From: DASWKG01 sp036396755
Lineage (GTDB): Bacteria > Actinomycetota > UBA4738 > CALAEC01
Length of the DNA stretch: 9,576 nucleotides
Reading direction: 5' to 3'
Assembly: GCA_036396755.1 (NCBI GenBank)
Contig: DASWKG010000117.1
Location: 1 to 9,576, forward strand
A program made the translations under genes and the position numbers. Position 1 is the stretch's first letter. Every line of letters starts with the position of its first letter. Below the pieces are notes generated by a model. That model was not told where the DNA came from, ran no database searches, and saw only the letters and a program-made list of their open reading frames with translations. Below, piece after piece: positions 1-6,317 of the stretch.

Positions 1-1
1 C

Positions 2-187
2 CCGCTGGACTGCACGTGGTGTGGGAGCGCCCGTTCGATCGAGTACGGCGTCTGTCAGGTGTGCCTCATGCGTCTCCCCGAGGGCGCCGATCCCGACCCG
101 GTCGTGATCGAGCTGCGCGACCCCGCCGCCCGGCCCGACCCGCTCTCCGACGAGCCGTCCGTCGCCGAGACCGCCGCCGCCGAGTAA
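2..187 (+). CDS. C-terminal part of a small zinc-ribbon protein (5' end outside window)
   Basis: The frame is open from the window edge to a TAA at 185-187 and shows the last 61 residues. Near the visible start are two CxxC knuckles, CTWC (visible residues 4-7, followed by GS) and CQVC (residues 18-21), spaced as in a zinc ribbon that binds one structural Zn. After about residue 25 the protein becomes an acidic, Ala/Pro/Asp-rich tail (ending AETAAAE) that is probably disordered. The stop lies only 7 bases before the glycosyltransferase start, so the two genes are probably co-transcribed. The function is unknown: such ribbons occur in small hypothetical proteins and in the tails of larger enzymes. 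The +1-shifted frame across the same bases is Arg/Pro-rich and looks like a shadow. I am fairly confident that this is coding and that it binds zinc, but not of any specific role. Confidence 0.7.
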   Translation, partial: PLDCTWCGSARSIEYGVCQVCLMRLPEGADPDPVVIELRDPAARPDPLSDEPSVAETAAAE

Positions 188-194
188 GGGATCG

Positions 195-1223
195 ATGCGC
201 ATCGCCCAGGTCGCGCCACCCTGGGTGGCCGTTCCCCCGAAGGGCTACGGCGGGATCGAGTGGGTGGTGGCGCTCCTCGCCGACGGGCTGGTCGAACGAG
301 GCCACGACGTCACGCTGTTCGCGACCGGCGACTCCGAGACCAAAGCCCGCCTCGAGTACGTGTTCGAGACCGCGCCGGGGCCCACGGCGATCAACTCCAT
401 CTGGCACGACACGGTGCACTCGCTCTTCGTGCACCGGAACCTCTCGCGCTTCGACGTCGTGCACCAGCACACCGTCTGGTCGGGGCTCGTCGCGGCCTCG
501 CTGGTCGACCTGCCGGTGGTGCACACCCTCCACGGGTCCTTCACCCCGCGCATGCGCCGGCTCTACGCTGAGCTCGCCGATCGCCTCTGGTTCGTGGCGA
601 TCAGCGAGGCCCAGCGCGCCCACATGCCCGAGCTGCGCTACGGCGGCGTGGTCTACAACGGGATCGACACCGCGATGTACCCCCTCCGCGAGGAGAAGGA
701 CGACTTCCTGCTCTTCCTCGGCCGCTCCAACCCCGACAAGGGGGCGCACCTCGCGGCCGAGGCCGCGGCCGCGGCGGGGATGCGGCTCGTGATGGCGGTG
801 AAGATCGCCGAGGAGTCCGAGCAGGAGTACTGGACGCGAGAGGTGGAGCCCCGCCTGCCCGAGGGGACCGAGATCCTCGGCGAGATCACGCTCGAGGAGA
901 AGGCCGACCTGCTCGGTCGCGCACGGGCAGTGCTGTTCCCGATCGACTGGGCGGAGCCGTTCGGCCTCGTGATGACCGAGGCGATGGCCTGCGGCACGCC
1001 GGTGATCGCCACGCCGCGCGGCTCGGTCCCCGAGGTGATCGACGACGGCCGCACCGGCTTCATCGTCCCCGTCGAGAGCTACGCCGACGAAGCCGCGGCC
1101 GCGATCAAGCGCCTCGGCGAGATCGACCCCCGGGCCTGCCGCGCGCGGGTCGAGGAGCGCTTCTCCAAGGAGGCCATGGTCGCCGGCTACGAGAAGGTCT
1201 TCGAGCGGGCGCTCGGCCGCTGA
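195..1223 (+). CDS. GT4-family glycosyltransferase (GT-B fold)
   Basis: This 342-residue protein has the features of a family GT4 retaining glycosyltransferase, which transfers a sugar from a nucleotide donor to a lipid, glycan or small-molecule acceptor in the cytosol. The N-terminal Rossmann half opens with a beta strand (MRIAQVAPPW) and a glycine loop, PPKGYGGIE (residues 14-22), followed by the helix leading to RGHDVTLFA. The C-terminal donor half begins around VYNGID and LFLGRSNPDKG. The EX7E donor-binding motif is E254-PFGLVMT-E262, followed by ACGTPVIAT and GRTGFIV, all typical of GT4. The length suits a single complete enzyme, with no signal peptide or membrane helix. The ATG is preceded by AAGGGA four bases upstream, a weak ribosome site. 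It sits 7 bases after the zinc-ribbon gene. The acceptor cannot be read from sequence; cell-envelope or storage glycoside synthesis are possibilities. Confidence 0.92.
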   Translation: MRIAQVAPPWVAVPPKGYGGIEWVVALLADGLVERGHDVTLFATGDSETKARLEYVFETAPGPTAINSIWHDTVHSLFVHRNLSRFDVVHQHTVWSGLVAASLVDLPVVHTLHGSFTPRMRRLYAELADRLWFVAISEAQRAHMPELRYGGVVYNGIDTAMYPLREEKDDFLLFLGRSNPDKGAHLAAEAAAAAGMRLVMAVKIAEESEQEYWTREVEPRLPEGTEILGEITLEEKADLLGRARAVLFPIDWAEPFGLVMTEAMACGTPVIATPRGSVPEVIDDGRTGFIVPVESYADEAAAAIKRLGEIDPRACRARVEERFSKEAMVAGYEKVFERALGR

Positions 1224-1235
1224 ACCGGGCAGCGG

Positions 1236-1247
1236 TACGATGGAGCC
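1236..1247 (+). promoter_or_regulatory. Candidate -10 element (TACGAT) for a leaderless CNBD transcript
   Basis: TACGAT at 1236-1241 fits the actinobacterial TANNNT -10 pattern. Counting its last base as -7 puts +1 on 1248, the G of the GTG start codon, so the transcript would be leaderless. No convincing -35 is seen. The only Shine-Dalgarno-like bases, GGAG at 1242-1245, are two bases from the GTG, which is too close for normal use. An ATG at 1240 is followed by a stop after two more codons and is not a start. Confidence 0.45.
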
Positions 1248-1658
1248 GTGAGCGAGGAGAAGACGGGCGCCGCGGTCGACAGCCTCCGAACCGTGGAGAT
1301 GTTCGCCGGGCTCGACGACGGCGTGCTCGGGCAGATCGTCGACCGAGCGACCGAGTTCGAGGTCCCCGCCGGGCACGTGCTGATCCAGCCGCACATGGAG
1401 GCGTCGGGCATGTTCATCCTCGAGGAGGGAACGGTCCTCGTCGAGGGGCCCGGCCTGCACCTCGAGCGCGGGGCGGGAGAGTGCTTCGGGGAGCTCGCCC
1501 TCCTCAGCGAGCACGGCCACCGCTCGGCCCGCGTGCAGGCGAAGACGCCCGTCCGCGGGCTCGCGATCGCCCGCGACGACTTCTGGGAGCTGCTCGAGGC
1601 GGAGCCGAGGCTCGCGCTCTCGCTGCTCCGCGTGGTCGGCGACCGCCTCGCCGAGTAG
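1248..1658 (+). CDS. Stand-alone cyclic-nucleotide-binding-domain protein (CRP-like fold, no HTH)
   Basis: This 136-residue protein is essentially one CNBD. It has the N-terminal helix with F19-AGL, the beta-barrel strands FEVPAGHVLIQ and MFILEEGTVLVEG, and a phosphate-binding cassette FGELALL (from F80) ending in HRSARV. The cassette Glu82 and Arg92 correspond to the residues that hold the ribose and phosphate of cAMP in CRP and protein kinase A, so nucleotide binding is plausible. A C-terminal helix follows (WELLEAEPRLALSLLRVVGDRL). There is no helix-turn-helix or other output domain, so it must act through a partner or as a nucleotide buffer. The GTG start was chosen because the domain begins soon after it and a -10-like TACGAT lies at leaderless distance. 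It follows the glycosyltransferase by 24 bases and converges on the monooxygenase gene. The partner is unknown. Confidence 0.85.
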   Translation: MSEEKTGAAVDSLRTVEMFAGLDDGVLGQIVDRATEFEVPAGHVLIQPHMEASGMFILEEGTVLVEGPGLHLERGAGECFGELALLSEHGHRSARVQAKTPVRGLAIARDDFWELLEAEPRLALSLLRVVGDRLAE

Positions 1659-1713
1659 CGAGCCCGCTCAGGCCTCGAGAGTGCCGAGTAGATCAGCTTC
1701 GCCACCGGTCGCC

Positions 1714-3207
1714 TCAGCCCGTCAGCCACGACACGGCGGCGGCGAGCTGCGCCCGGTGCTCGGCGGTCTCGAAGTCGAGCAGCGGGTTCCCGGGGAGGAC
1801 CTGCTCGGTCACCGTCCCGTCGCGCCGGAGGTAGAGGGCCGGGTGGATGTCTCCGGTGTCGTCGGTCTCGAGGGTCACCCCCACCGCGTCGCGCCCGGGC
1901 GCGTCCACGAAGTCGGCCAGCGGCAGGATCCCCTCGTCGGTGAGCCCGGCCTCCGGCGAGGCCGTCACGACCCGGCACAGGTACGACTGCTGGTTCCACA
2001 GCTCCGGCGCGCCGGCCATCTCCGAGAGGAGGAGCGGCACGAGCGCGCCGGCCTCGAGCCGCCGGCGCGTCGGCTGGATCCCGAAGTGGGTCCGGGCGAT
2101 GTGCTCCGCCATCACTCGCGCGTTGTACCGGAAGCCGTGGACCGCCGACGAGTTGCTCGGGACCCCGTACTTCTTCAGCCCGATCGAGCCCTGGGTGATC
2201 GAGCCCCCGAAGTAGATGCCGGGGACCGTCGTGCTCTCCCAGTACGGGGTCTGCGCCGGAAGCCGGCCGCCCTGGTAGAAGGTGGCGACACCGAGGTCCG
2301 GCAGGTCGCGCATCGGCGTCGCGAAGCCGGTGGCCGCGATCACGTGGTCGACGTCGAACGTCCAGTCGTGCGGGATCGTCGTGCCCTTCGCCACCACGCG
2401 GTACCCGCTGCCCGTCCGTTCCACCCGCTCGATCGCCGCGTCCAGCACCAGCGTGCCGCCGCCGAGCACGTGGTCCTCGTAGGGCTGGAGGTACCGGGCC
2501 CGCGCGGCGGCCGTCGAGTGCGCGATCACCGAGAGCCGCGCGGGCCGCGGCGACCCCAGCACGATCCGCCGGGCCGACGCGAGCAGCCCGTCGGCCAGCT
2601 CGAACCCCGAGTTGCGCTTGCCGACGATGAACACGTCCTTCCCCTCGTATGCCTTCGGCGCGGCGGTCTCGACGTAGTGAGGGCATGCGTCGAGACCCGG
2701 AACCGGCGGCGTCCAGGCCTCCGTCATGCCGACCGCGAACACGACGACTCGGCACCGGTACTCGCCGTCGGTCGTGACGACCGTGAACCCGCCGTCGTCC
2801 TCGCGTCGCGTCGCCTCCCACGTGCAGCCGTACCGCACGGCCACGCCGGCGCGCTCCGCGAACGCGACCATCGCCCCCTCCATCTCGGCGCGCGAGGGGA
2901 AGTAGGACGTGCCGTCCATCAGCTCCCACACCGGGGCCGCGTGCGCCGGCTCGTCGGCGACGAGGCTGTTCCAGTCGTAGCGGCCGTAGGCGCGCGAACC
3001 GCGTTCGGCCGGCGCGAAGGGCTTCGTCCAGGTGATGAGCCGCTGGAAGAAGGGGAACGAGCGGAACATCCCTCCGGGCGCGGGATCCGACGACAGGACG
3101 GCGTGCTCGATCCCGAGCCGCGACAGGGAGTAGCTCGCCTGCAGGCCCCCGGGGCCGCTGCCGACGACGACCGCGGGGTAGGTCCCCGGCGGGTGGGCCT
3201 CGCTCAC
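1714..3207 (-). CDS. FAD-dependent monooxygenase-like oxidoreductase (two dinucleotide-binding domains)
   Basis: This 497-residue protein resembles flavin-containing monooxygenases and related FAD/NAD(P)H oxidoreductases. An N-terminal FAD Rossmann motif VVVGSGPGGLQ (residues 13-23) follows a short leader. A second nucleotide-binding motif VGKRNSGFE (195-203) suits NAD(P)H, and AATGF (291-295) is the usual strand near the flavin. GGSITQGSIGLKK and a C-terminal cap of about 180 residues complete the protein. The likely reaction is oxygenation or redox conversion of an unidentified small substrate in the cytosol. From memory the N-terminus recalls the FOXRED2-like branch, but this is unchecked. 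The GTG at 3207 was chosen over longer in-frame extensions because those read as Arg/Pro-rich shadow and because GTG shares GTGA with the stop of the preceding CNBD gene. The nearest GGAGG is 17 bases away, so translation probably depends on re-initiation. It is last in its operon. Confidence 0.88.
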   Translation of the reverse strand: MSEAHPPGTYPAVVVGSGPGGLQASYSLSRLGIEHAVLSSDPAPGGMFRSFPFFQRLITWTKPFAPAERGSRAYGRYDWNSLVADEPAHAAPVWELMDGTSYFPSRAEMEGAMVAFAERAGVAVRYGCTWEATRREDDGGFTVVTTDGEYRCRVVVFAVGMTEAWTPPVPGLDACPHYVETAAPKAYEGKDVFIVGKRNSGFELADGLLASARRIVLGSPRPARLSVIAHSTAAARARYLQPYEDHVLGGGTLVLDAAIERVERTGSGYRVVAKGTTIPHDWTFDVDHVIAATGFATPMRDLPDLGVATFYQGGRLPAQTPYWESTTVPGIYFGGSITQGSIGLKKYGVPSNSSAVHGFRYNARVMAEHIARTHFGIQPTRRRLEAGALVPLLLSEMAGAPELWNQQSYLCRVVTASPEAGLTDEGILPLADFVDAPGRDAVGVTLETDDTGDIHPALYLRRDGTVTEQVLPGNPLLDFETAEHRAQLAAAVSWLTG

Positions 3208-3635
3208 TCGGGCCCCAGCGTGGTCCTCCGGAGCCGCCGGGCCTCCGCCTGCAGCATCCGGTAGGCGACGGCCGGATAGGAGAGGAGGAAGCCCTGCAGC
3301 TGGCCTCCGGGGAGCACCAGGCAGCGGAGGGGGGTGAGGGCCGTCACGTCGGCGAACGGCTTCTCGCCGAGGAGCACCGACACCTCGCCGAAGAAGTCGC
3401 CGCGCGCGAGCCGGTTCACCTCTCTCCCCTCGATCCCGACGGAGGCCTCGCCCTCGGCGATCACGTACACGCTGTTGCCCGCGAACCCCGCCCGCAGCAC
3501 GCGCCGCCCGGCCTCGACCCACTCCTCCTCGAAGCTGTGAGCGACCGCCTCGAGCTGCGGCCGCGCGAGGTCGGCGAACAGCGAGAGGCCGGCCAGCAGC
3601 TCGACCGGGTCGCTCGACGGCAGCGGATCGCTCAT
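3204..3635 (-). CDS. CNBD protein lacking the phosphate-binding arginine
   Basis: This 143-residue single-domain protein has the CRP-like barrel: LFADL at residues 19-23, strands VEAGRRVLRAG and VYVIAEGEASVGIEG, and a cassette GDFFGEVSVLL (residues 79-89) with Glu84 present. The Arg that normally follows in the cassette (R-S/A-A) is replaced by Phe94 in KPFADV, so canonical cAMP binding is doubtful. Helices after AYRMLQAEARRL close the domain and there is no helix-turn-helix. The ATG at 3635 overlaps the stop of the STAND gene (ATGA) and has a strong Shine-Dalgarno, AAGGAGG, ending four bases before it. Its own TGA overlaps the GTG of the monooxygenase gene. The tight coupling on both sides suggests a fixed stoichiometry with those proteins, possibly as an adaptor or ligand sensor. 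The fold is clear; the ligand is not. Confidence 0.85.
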   Translation of the reverse strand: MSDPLPSSDPVELLAGLSLFADLARPQLEAVAHSFEEEWVEAGRRVLRAGFAGNSVYVIAEGEASVGIEGREVNRLARGDFFGEVSVLLGEKPFADVTALTPLRCLVLPGGQLQGFLLSYPAVAYRMLQAEARRLRRTTLGPE

Positions 3636-6268
3636 GTCTCCTCCTTCAGCGCGTAGGCGATCGCGTCGTCGGCGGAGAGCAGCTTGCCCTCCTCGAACGC
3701 GCGCTCCGCCTCGGGACGGGGGAGCAGCCCCCACATCTCGTCGACGAGGCCCTCGATCGATCGATGGGCCCAGTCGGTGAGGCCGACGCCGGACTCCGCC
3801 GCGATGGCCTCGGAGGCCCCGGCGAGCCGGAGCGCTCGCTGGCCCGCTCCGCGCTTGGTCTCGAGGATCGCGAAGTCGCTGAGCATGAGCGGGGTCGCCG
3901 AACGGTCGTCGCCGCGCAGGAAGATGTCCGTCGCCTCGACCAGGTGCCCGCGAGCCTCGTCGAGGTGCCCCATCAGTACCTTGACCAAGCCGAGCATGTG
4001 GTGGGCCCACGCCTCGCCGAAGCGGTTCCCGCCCTTCCGGTACAGCTCGATGCTCTCCTCGAGGGGCGCGACGGCCTGCTCGTAGCTCGCGGAGACGAAG
4101 TGGCTGCCCCCGGCCGCCCAGAGCACGTCGGCGAGGCCGGAGGGATCGTCCTGGCCGCGGTAGAACGCCTCGGCCTCGCCCAGCAGCCGCACGGCTTCCT
4201 CGGGGTTGCCGTGGTCGACGAAGAACAGGTCGGCGCAGGCGAGGTTGTACGCGGCCCGGGCGGTGGCGCTCGGGTCGGCGAGCTCGCGCCGCAGCTCCAG
4301 GGACGCGCGGTAGTGGCCCTGCGCGCTCGGCGCATCGCCCGACCAGTACGCGATCCCCCCGGCGGCCTCGAGCGCGTCGGCGCGGGGGCCCGGGTGCTCC
4401 TCGCTTCCCGGGAGCGCCAGCACCGCGTCCAGGCGGTCGGCCGCCTCGCGAAGGTGCCCTCGCATCTGCCAGAAGCGCCAGAGCACCCCGCCCAGGCGAA
4501 GCGCGGTCGCCGGGTCTCCCGACGCGGCGGCCCGGTCGAGCGCGGCGCGGAAGTTGTCGTGCTCGCTCTCGAGGCGGTCCAGCCACATCGGCTGGTCGGC
4601 TCCCGTGAGCATCGGGGCGGCCTGCTCGGCGAGGGCCAGGTAGGCCCCCGCATGGCGGCGCCGCATCTCGTCGGCCTCGTCGCTCTCCTCGAGCCGCTCG
4701 AGCGCGTACTCGCGGATCACGTGGAGCATCCGGAGCCGGGGCTCCTCCGCCTCCTCGAACCGCCGCAGGAGGCTCTTGTCGACAAGTCCCTCGAGCCCCT
4801 CGAGCGTGTCCATCCCCAGCTCACCGCCGGGGTTGACCACCGCGTCGGCCGCCTCGAACGAGCAGCCGCCTACGAACACCGCCATGCGCCGGAAGAGGCG
4901 GCGCTCGGCCTCGTCGAGCAGGTCGTAGCTCCACCCGATGGTGCTGCGCAAGGTCTGCTGTCGCTCCGGAAGGTCGCGCGCCCCCCCGGTCAGGAGCGGG
5001 AGCATCGGCTCGAGCCGCTCGAGGAGCTTCTGGGGGTTGAGCAGGCGGACGCGCGCGGCCGCCAGCTCGATCGCGAGCGGCAGCCCATCGAGTCGAGTGC
5101 AGATCTCGGCGACCGCGGGGGCATTCTCGGCCGTGAGGGCGAAGTCGGGGCGCACGGCCCGCGCCCGCTGCAGGAAGAGCGCAACCGACTCGTAGCGCTC
5201 GAGCGCCTCGAGGTCCGGCAGGTGCTTCGGGTCGGGAAGGGCCATCGGGGGCACCGGGTACTCCTGCTCGCCCGACAGGTGCAGGATCTCGCGGCTCGTG
5301 ACCACACAGCGCAGCCTGGGCGCGGCCTCGAGCAGCTCGCCCACGAACGGCGCCGCCGAGATGATCTGCTCGAAGTTGTCGAGCACAAGGAGGACCTCCC
5401 GGTCGGCGAGGTGGGCTTTCAGCGTCTCCATCAGGGGACGGCTCGCCTCCTCCATGAGGCCGATCGCGGTGGCGATCGTGCTGGGGACTAGCTCCGGCTC
5501 TCGGATCGGCGCGAGATACACGAAGAACGCGCCGTCGGCGAAGGACTCCAGGCTGTCGAAGGCGAGCTGGATCGAAAGCCGCGTCTTCCCCGTGCCGCCG
5601 GGCCCGGTGAGGGTCACGAGGCGCTGGGTTCCGCACAGCTCGAAGATCTCCTTCAGCTCCCGCTCGCGCCCGATGAACGGCGTGAGCCGCATCGTGAGGT
5701 TGTTCGGCCGCGCGTCGAGCGAGCGTGGGGGCGGGAAGTCGGCGGGAAGGCCGGGGATGACGAGCTGGAAGAGGCGCTCCCGCTCGGGCAGGTCCTTGAG
5801 GCGGTGCTCGCCGAGGTCCCGCGTGGTCACGTCGCCCAGCGACGCGTGGGCGAGCGCCCGGGTCGCGTCCGAGAGCAGCACCTGCCCGCCGTTCGCCGCC
5901 GCCGCGATGCGGGCCGTCCGGTACACGTCGAGGCCCGTGTAGTCGCCGCCGGCGATCGTGCCCTCGCCGGTGTGCAGGCCCATCCGCACCTTCACCCCCA
6001 CACCCTCGCCCCAGTCGTGACCCGCGATCGTCCGCTGCGCATCCACCGCGGCGGCCACCGCTTCGGCCGGGTTCGCGAAGACCACGAAGAAGGCGTCACC
6101 TTCGGTCCGCACGATCGTGCCGGCGGCGAAGCGCTCGCTCAGCAGCCGGTTGTGGTCCTCGATCACGCGGTTGAACCGCTCGCCGAGGCGCCCGAGGAGC
6201 CTGGTCGAGCCCTCGATGTCGGTGAAGAGGAAGGTGACGGTGCCGGTGGGGAGGTCGCGCGCGCTCAC
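3632..6268 (-). CDS. Class III cyclase-like domain fused to STAND (NB-ARC-type) ATPase and TPR repeats
   Basis: This 878-residue multidomain signalling protein begins with residues 8-170, a class III adenylate/guanylate cyclase homology domain: FTDIEGST with metal Asp17, RTEGD with metal Asp58, and GGQVLLS. The substrate Lys is Arg54 and the transition-state Asn is Tyr116, while Asp109 and Arg120 remain. A STAND ATPase follows with FIGRERE (198-204), Walker A GPGGTGKT (222-229), Walker B LLVLDN (293-298), TSR (324-326) and GLPLA (395-399). A winged-helix segment spans about 435-480. The rest, to about residue 850, is helical and TPR-like. No LuxR or SARP DNA-binding domain is present, so output must come from the cyclase domain or from partners. 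The GTG at 6268 is preceded by GATAAT at leaderless spacing, and the upstream frame extension is Arg/Ala-rich shadow. The stop overlaps the CNBD start by ATGA. Whether the cyclase domain is active is uncertain. Confidence 0.92.
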   Translation of the reverse strand: MSARDLPTGTVTFLFTDIEGSTRLLGRLGERFNRVIEDHNRLLSERFAAGTIVRTEGDAFFVVFANPAEAVAAAVDAQRTIAGHDWGEGVGVKVRMGLHTGEGTIAGGDYTGLDVYRTARIAAAANGGQVLLSDATRALAHASLGDVTTRDLGEHRLKDLPERERLFQLVIPGLPADFPPPRSLDARPNNLTMRLTPFIGRERELKEIFELCGTQRLVTLTGPGGTGKTRLSIQLAFDSLESFADGAFFVYLAPIREPELVPSTIATAIGLMEEASRPLMETLKAHLADREVLLVLDNFEQIISAAPFVGELLEAAPRLRCVVTSREILHLSGEQEYPVPPMALPDPKHLPDLEALERYESVALFLQRARAVRPDFALTAENAPAVAEICTRLDGLPLAIELAAARVRLLNPQKLLERLEPMLPLLTGGARDLPERQQTLRSTIGWSYDLLDEAERRLFRRMAVFVGGCSFEAADAVVNPGGELGMDTLEGLEGLVDKSLLRRFEEAEEPRLRMLHVIREYALERLEESDEADEMRRRHAGAYLALAEQAAPMLTGADQPMWLDRLESEHDNFRAALDRAAASGDPATALRLGGVLWRFWQMRGHLREAADRLDAVLALPGSEEHPGPRADALEAAGGIAYWSGDAPSAQGHYRASLELRRELADPSATARAAYNLACADLFFVDHGNPEEAVRLLGEAEAFYRGQDDPSGLADVLWAAGGSHFVSASYEQAVAPLEESIELYRKGGNRFGEAWAHHMLGLVKVLMGHLDEARGHLVEATDIFLRGDDRSATPLMLSDFAILETKRGAGQRALRLAGASEAIAAESGVGLTDWAHRSIEGLVDEMWGLLPRPEAERAFEEGKLLSADDAIAYALKEET
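3636..3646 (-). promoter_or_regulatory. Strong Shine-Dalgarno for the minus-strand CNBD gene
   Basis: On the minus strand AAGGAGG (3646-3640) lies four bases before the ATG at 3635, inside the last codons of the STAND gene. It is the best ribosome-binding site in the operon and supports this start for the CNBD protein. By contrast, the first gene appears leaderless and the third lacks a well-placed site. Confidence 0.75.
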
Positions 6269-6305
6269 TGGTGTGATTATCGGGGCAATCGGCGCGCGGG
6301 GTCCA
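6269..6305 (-). promoter_or_regulatory. Candidate leaderless promoter of the STAND-CNBD-monooxygenase operon
   Basis: In the 49-base gap after the metallophosphoesterase stop, the minus strand reads TGGACC (6305-6300, four of six matches to TTGACA), an 18-base spacer, then GATAAT (6281-6276, five of six matches to TATAAT). Taking the last T as -7 puts +1 at 6269, one base before the GTG at 6268. There is no Shine-Dalgarno between the two, which fits a leaderless mRNA. Read-through from the phosphoesterase gene is also possible, since no terminator is seen in the gap. Confidence 0.5.
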
Positions 6306-6317
6306 TCCCCGGGGCCG

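Noticed and set aside
193..204. 12-base perfect palindrome CGATGCGCATCG over the glycosyltransferase start codon
   Set aside because: Could be an operator, but it lies between co-directional genes 7 bases apart with no promoter candidate and is short enough to be chance.
66..1520. 484-codon open frame on the minus strand across the glycosyltransferase and first CNBD genes
   Set aside because: Low-complexity charged composition, no domain, and it spans two well-supported genes on the other strand.
1650..1691. Direct repeat GCCGAGTAG at 1650-1658 and 1683-1691, in the same frame, at the CNBD gene end
   Set aside because: Nine bases only, in sequence dominated by similar GC-rich words; not enough to claim a duplication.
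1638..1713. Inverted repeat GGCGACCG (1638-1645) and CGGTCGCC (1706-1713), plus a 5-bp stem over the CNBD stop, as a terminator between convergent genes
   Set aside because: The 8-base arms are 60 bases apart and GC-rich, the small stem is only five pairs, and no U-tract follows. This is near what chance gives in such DNA.
3208..3522. N-terminal extension of the monooxygenase frame to 3522
   Set aside because: The extra 105 residues are Arg/Ala/Gly-rich and overlap the CNBD coding region. The GTG at 3207 is coupled to the upstream stop and directly precedes the Rossmann motif.
3764..5491. 575-codon open frame on the plus strand opposite the STAND gene
   Set aside because: Its translation is Arg/Gly/Pro/Leu-rich with no recognisable motif, and the opposite strand carries clear cyclase, Walker and TPR motifs. 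Long antisense open frames are expected in GC-rich DNA.
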